The notes beneath the pieces were generated by a model. The model did no database searches. It saw only the letters and a list, made by a program, of their open reading frames with translations, and was not told the origin of the DNA. From Chitinophaga alhagiae (GTDB lineage: Bacteria; Bacteroidota; Bacteroidia; Chitinophagales; Chitinophagaceae), in contig NZ_QXMH01000005.1 in the NCBI RefSeq assembly GCF_003568665.1, positions 1 through 64,000 on the forward strand: 64,000 bases of DNA, written 5' to 3'. Position 1 is the stretch's first letter; each line of letters begins with the position of its first letter. Both the position numbers and the translations under genes were made by a program. Shown here one piece after another: positions 61,641 to 64,000 of this stretch.

Positions 61641-64000
61641 CTATGCTTCCGTATTTTCTTCGTTCCCGTTATTGCCGGTGGCGGGGGCATCCCCGTTCTC
61701 ATTTTCCGTGTTTTCGGCACCGTCTTCCAGGTTCACCTCTGTAGCGGCCGCTTCTTCCTCCTGTTCGTCCAGGTGGGCTACGGCGGCTATCTGGTCAGAA
61801 TCGTCCATGCGGATGAGGCGTACGCCCTGTGTGGCGCGGCCTGCTTCGCGGATGTCTGCCACGGCCATGCGGATGGTAATGCCTGATTTGCAGGTGATCA
61901 TCAGGTCGTTAGACTCTGTAACGTCCAGGATGCCTATCAGGGACCCGGTCTTTTCAGTGATGCTGATGGTTTTTACCCCCTTTCCTCCCCTGTTGGTGAT
62001 GCGGTATTCCTCAATGTCGGTCCGTTTGCCGAAGCCTTTTTCGGATACTACCAGTACTGTTCGGGTTTTATCTTCCTTATCAACACAAATCATACCAACC
62101 ACTTCATCTTTCTCATTATCCACCTCAATACCCCTCACACCAATGGCGCCACGGCCGGTGTCGCGCACGGTATTTTCCGGGAAACGGATGGCCCGGCCGC
62201 TGCGGACGGCCATCATGATCTGGCTGTTACCGTTGGTGAGCCTGGCTTCCAGCAGCTGGTCGCCTTCGTTGATGGTAATAGCGTTCACACCGTTGGCGCG
62301 CGGGCGGCTGAACTCTTCCAGCAGCGTTTTCTTGATAATGCCGTTGCGGGTGCAAAGCACAATGTAGTGGTTATTGATAAAGTCTTCGTCTCCCAGGTCC
62401 TTGATGTCTATGATCGCCCTGATCTTGTCGTCAGACGGCAGGGTGATCAGGTTCTGGATGGCGCGGCCCTTGCCGGACTTTTCGCCTTCCGGTATCTCGT
62501 ACACCTTCATCCAGTACAGGCGCCCTTTTTCTGTGAAGAACAGCATGGTATGGTGGGTGCTGGCCACAAAGAGGTGTTCTATAAAGTCTTCGTCTCTCGT
62601 TTTGCCGCCAATAGCGCCGCGGCCGCCGCGTTTCTGCTGGCGGAAATCGTACGCGGAAGTGCGTTTGATATAGCCGAGGTGTGAAATGGTGATCACCACA
62701 TCTTCTTCGGCAATGATATCTTCTATGCGCATTTCTGCGGCCAGGTACTGGATCTCGGTTTTGCGTTCGTCACCAAATTTCTTCTTCACGTCCTGCAGTT
62801 CGTCCTTGATGATCTGCATGCGCAGCCCTTCGTCTGCCAGTATCTCTTTCAGGCGGGCAATGAGTTTCATGATGTCTTCGTATTCCTCGCGGATCTTGTC
62901 CCGCTCCATGCCTGTTAACCGTTGCAAACGCAGTTCCAGTATGGCCTTGGCCTGTATTTCGCTCAGCTCGAAGTTGGTCATCAGCCCTTCGCGCGCTATT
63001 TCGGGTGTGGCGGAGTTGCGGATGAGGGAGATCACTTCGTCCAGATGGTCCAGCGCGATCAGGTAACCGGCCAGGATGTGGGCTTTCTTTTCCGCTTCGC
63101 GCAGTTCGTACTGCGTACGGCGGGTCACCACTTCGTGCCGGAACTCGATGAACTCGGCCAGCAGGTCTTTCAGGTTCATCACCCTGGGCCGCCCTTTCAC
63201 CAGCACTACGTTGTTGATGCCGTAGGAGGTCTGCAGCTCGGAGTATTTGTACAGCTGGTTGATGATCACGTTGGGGATGGCCTCCCGCTTCAGGTCTATC
63301 ACCAGGCGCATGCCGTCCCGGTCAGACTCGTCCCGCACATCAGAAATGCCTTCGATCACCTTATCGTTCACGAGCTGGGCGATTTTCTGGTGCAGTATGG
63401 CCTTGTTCACCTGGTAAGGCAGTTCGTAAATAACGAGTTTTTCCTTGCCGGATTTGCTGGTCTCGGAAGTGATCTTGCCTCTTACCACTACCCTGCCGCG
63501 GCCGGTCTCAAAGCCCTGCTTCACGCCTTCAAAGCCGTAAATGATACCGCCTGTGGGGAAGTCTGGCGCTTTAACGTGTTTGATCAGCTCGTCTATGGTA
63601 ATGTCTTTATTGTCTACCATGGCCACCAGCCCGTCTACCAGTTCGGAGAGGTTGTGGGGCATGATGTTGGTGGCCATGCCCACGGCAATGCCGGAGGCGC
63701 CGTTGGCCAGCAGGTTCGGAATACGGGTAGGCAGTACTACCGGCTCTTCCAGGGTATCGTCAAAGTTGAGGGTGAAGTCAACCGTATCTTTATCGAGGTC
63801 TTCCAGCATGGCTTCGGCGATCTTCTGCAGCCGCACTTCCGTGTAACGCATGGCGGCCGGCATGTCTCCGTCTATGGAGCCGAAGTTACCCTGCCCGTCT
63901 ATCAGCATGTAGCGCAAAGACCAGGGCTGCGCCATACGTACCATGGTGTCGTAAACGGAGGCGTCTCCATGCGGGTGGTATTTACCCATTACGTCTCCCA
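61641..64000 (-). CDS. gyrA: DNA gyrase subunit A (5' end outside window)
   Basis: 786 residues seen, with the start beyond the right edge (the frame continues upstream as GDV before MGKYHPHG). Winged-helix/QRDR: MGKYHPHGDASVYDTMVRMA, catalytic Tyr in AAMRYTEVRL, tower and coiled coil. The C-terminal beta-pinwheel carries the GyrA box QQKRGGRGAIGG (the QRRGGKG element needed to wrap DNA), which separates it from ParC. An acidic, Glu/Asn-rich tail follows. Ala occupies the position of E. coli Ser83. Introduces negative supercoils with GyrB. Confidence 0.97.
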   Translation of the reverse strand, partial: GDVMGKYHPHGDASVYDTMVRMAQPWSLRYMLIDGQGNFGSIDGDMPAAMRYTEVRLQKIAEAMLEDLDKDTVDFTLNFDDTLEEPVVLPTRIPNLLANGASGIAVGMATNIMPHNLSELVDGLVAMVDNKDITIDELIKHVKAPDFPTGGIIYGFEGVKQGFETGRGRVVVRGKITSETSKSGKEKLVIYELPYQVNKAILHQKIAQLVNDKVIEGISDVRDESDRDGMRLVIDLKREAIPNVIINQLYKYSELQTSYGINNVVLVKGRPRVMNLKDLLAEFIEFRHEVVTRRTQYELREAEKKAHILAGYLIALDHLDEVISLIRNSATPEIAREGLMTNFELSEIQAKAILELRLQRLTGMERDKIREEYEDIMKLIARLKEILADEGLRMQIIKDELQDVKKKFGDERKTEIQYLAAEMRIEDIIAEEDVVITISHLGYIKRTSAYDFRQQKRGGRGAIGGKTRDEDFIEHLFVASTHHTMLFFTEKGRLYWMKVYEIPEGEKSGKGRAIQNLITLPSDDKIRAIIDIKDLGDEDFINNHYIVLCTRNGIIKKTLLEEFSRPRANGVNAITINEGDQLLEARLTNGNSQIMMAVRSGRAIRFPENTVRDTGRGAIGVRGIEVDNEKDEVVGMICVDKEDKTRTVLVVSEKGFGKRTDIEEYRITNRGGKGVKTISITEKTGSLIGILDVTESNDLMITCKSGITIRMAVADIREAGRATQGVRLIRMDDSDQIAAVAHLDEQEEEAAATEVNLEDGAENTENENGDAPATGNNGNEENTEA

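Overview
The window looks like chromosomal DNA from a Bacteroidota bacterium, most likely family Chitinophagaceae (Chitinophaga-like). The grounds are: promoters of the Bacteroidota type (TTTG, about 19-20 nt, TAnnTTTG), a SusC/BtuB-type TonB-dependent receptor between beta-propeller lipoproteins, families largely restricted to this phylum (DUF4252, DUF6496, DUF1599, BT_3928-type DoxX, DUF2141), a dipeptidyl peptidase IV, RHS proteins with Bacteroidota-style N-termini, and moderately high GC with A-rich translation starts. No rRNA, tRNA, CRISPR array, intact insertion sequence or prophage was seen.

Region 1 (1-6.3 kb) is accessory. It holds the 3' part of an RHS gene whose GC-rich core gives way to an AT-rich tip carrying a metzincin-type zinc protease signature. 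An 8-nt-overlapping lipoprotein gene follows (candidate immunity partner), then a second, AT-rich RHS protein. Region 2 (6.3-15.1 kb) is metabolic and stress-related: a carboxymuconolactone decarboxylase / EamA transporter / ECF41-type sigma module, a PhyH dioxygenase, a Gly-linker lipoprotein with duplicated domains, a histone-H1-like DUF6496 protein, an alcohol dehydrogenase, a TraB/GumN protein and a GH76 glycosidase. Region 3 (15.2-21.1 kb) is a vitamin B12 uptake operon: Bacteroidota promoter, cobalamin riboswitch, DUF5074/YncE-like lipoprotein, BtuB-like receptor, second beta-propeller lipoprotein and a further surface lipoprotein.

Region 4 (21.2-32.8 kb) has an MscS channel, a YccA-like membrane protein, DPP IV and an unknown membrane protein. 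It also contains a small gene cemetery at 27.95-29.3 kb (36-aa lipoprotein, antitoxin plus frameshifted ParE-like toxin, toxin-tip remnant, structured RNA-like remnant), then a VIT1-like protein and ornithine aminotransferase. Region 5 (32.8-64 kb) is mostly core: acyl-CoA-binding protein, LepA, a PP-loop ATPase, SulP, a methyltransferase, a Crp/Fnr regulator, ManA, YraN, diadenylate cyclase CdaA, FolP, an ECF sigma / anti-sigma / DUF4252 operon, DciA-like DUF721, M1 peptidase, peptide-ABC parts, desaturase, a DUF1080 / Gfo-Idh pair, a TPR protein and GyrA, which runs off the right end.

The most unusual structure is a set of tandem direct-repeat arrays (unit 55-66 bp) at convergent gene junctions. 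In three of the four the unit copies the neighbouring gene's last codons, its stop codon and the downstream spacer. Two of those arrays keep the C-terminal peptide with mostly silent changes (VIHHPQ-E-stop; NYWFLQM-stop).
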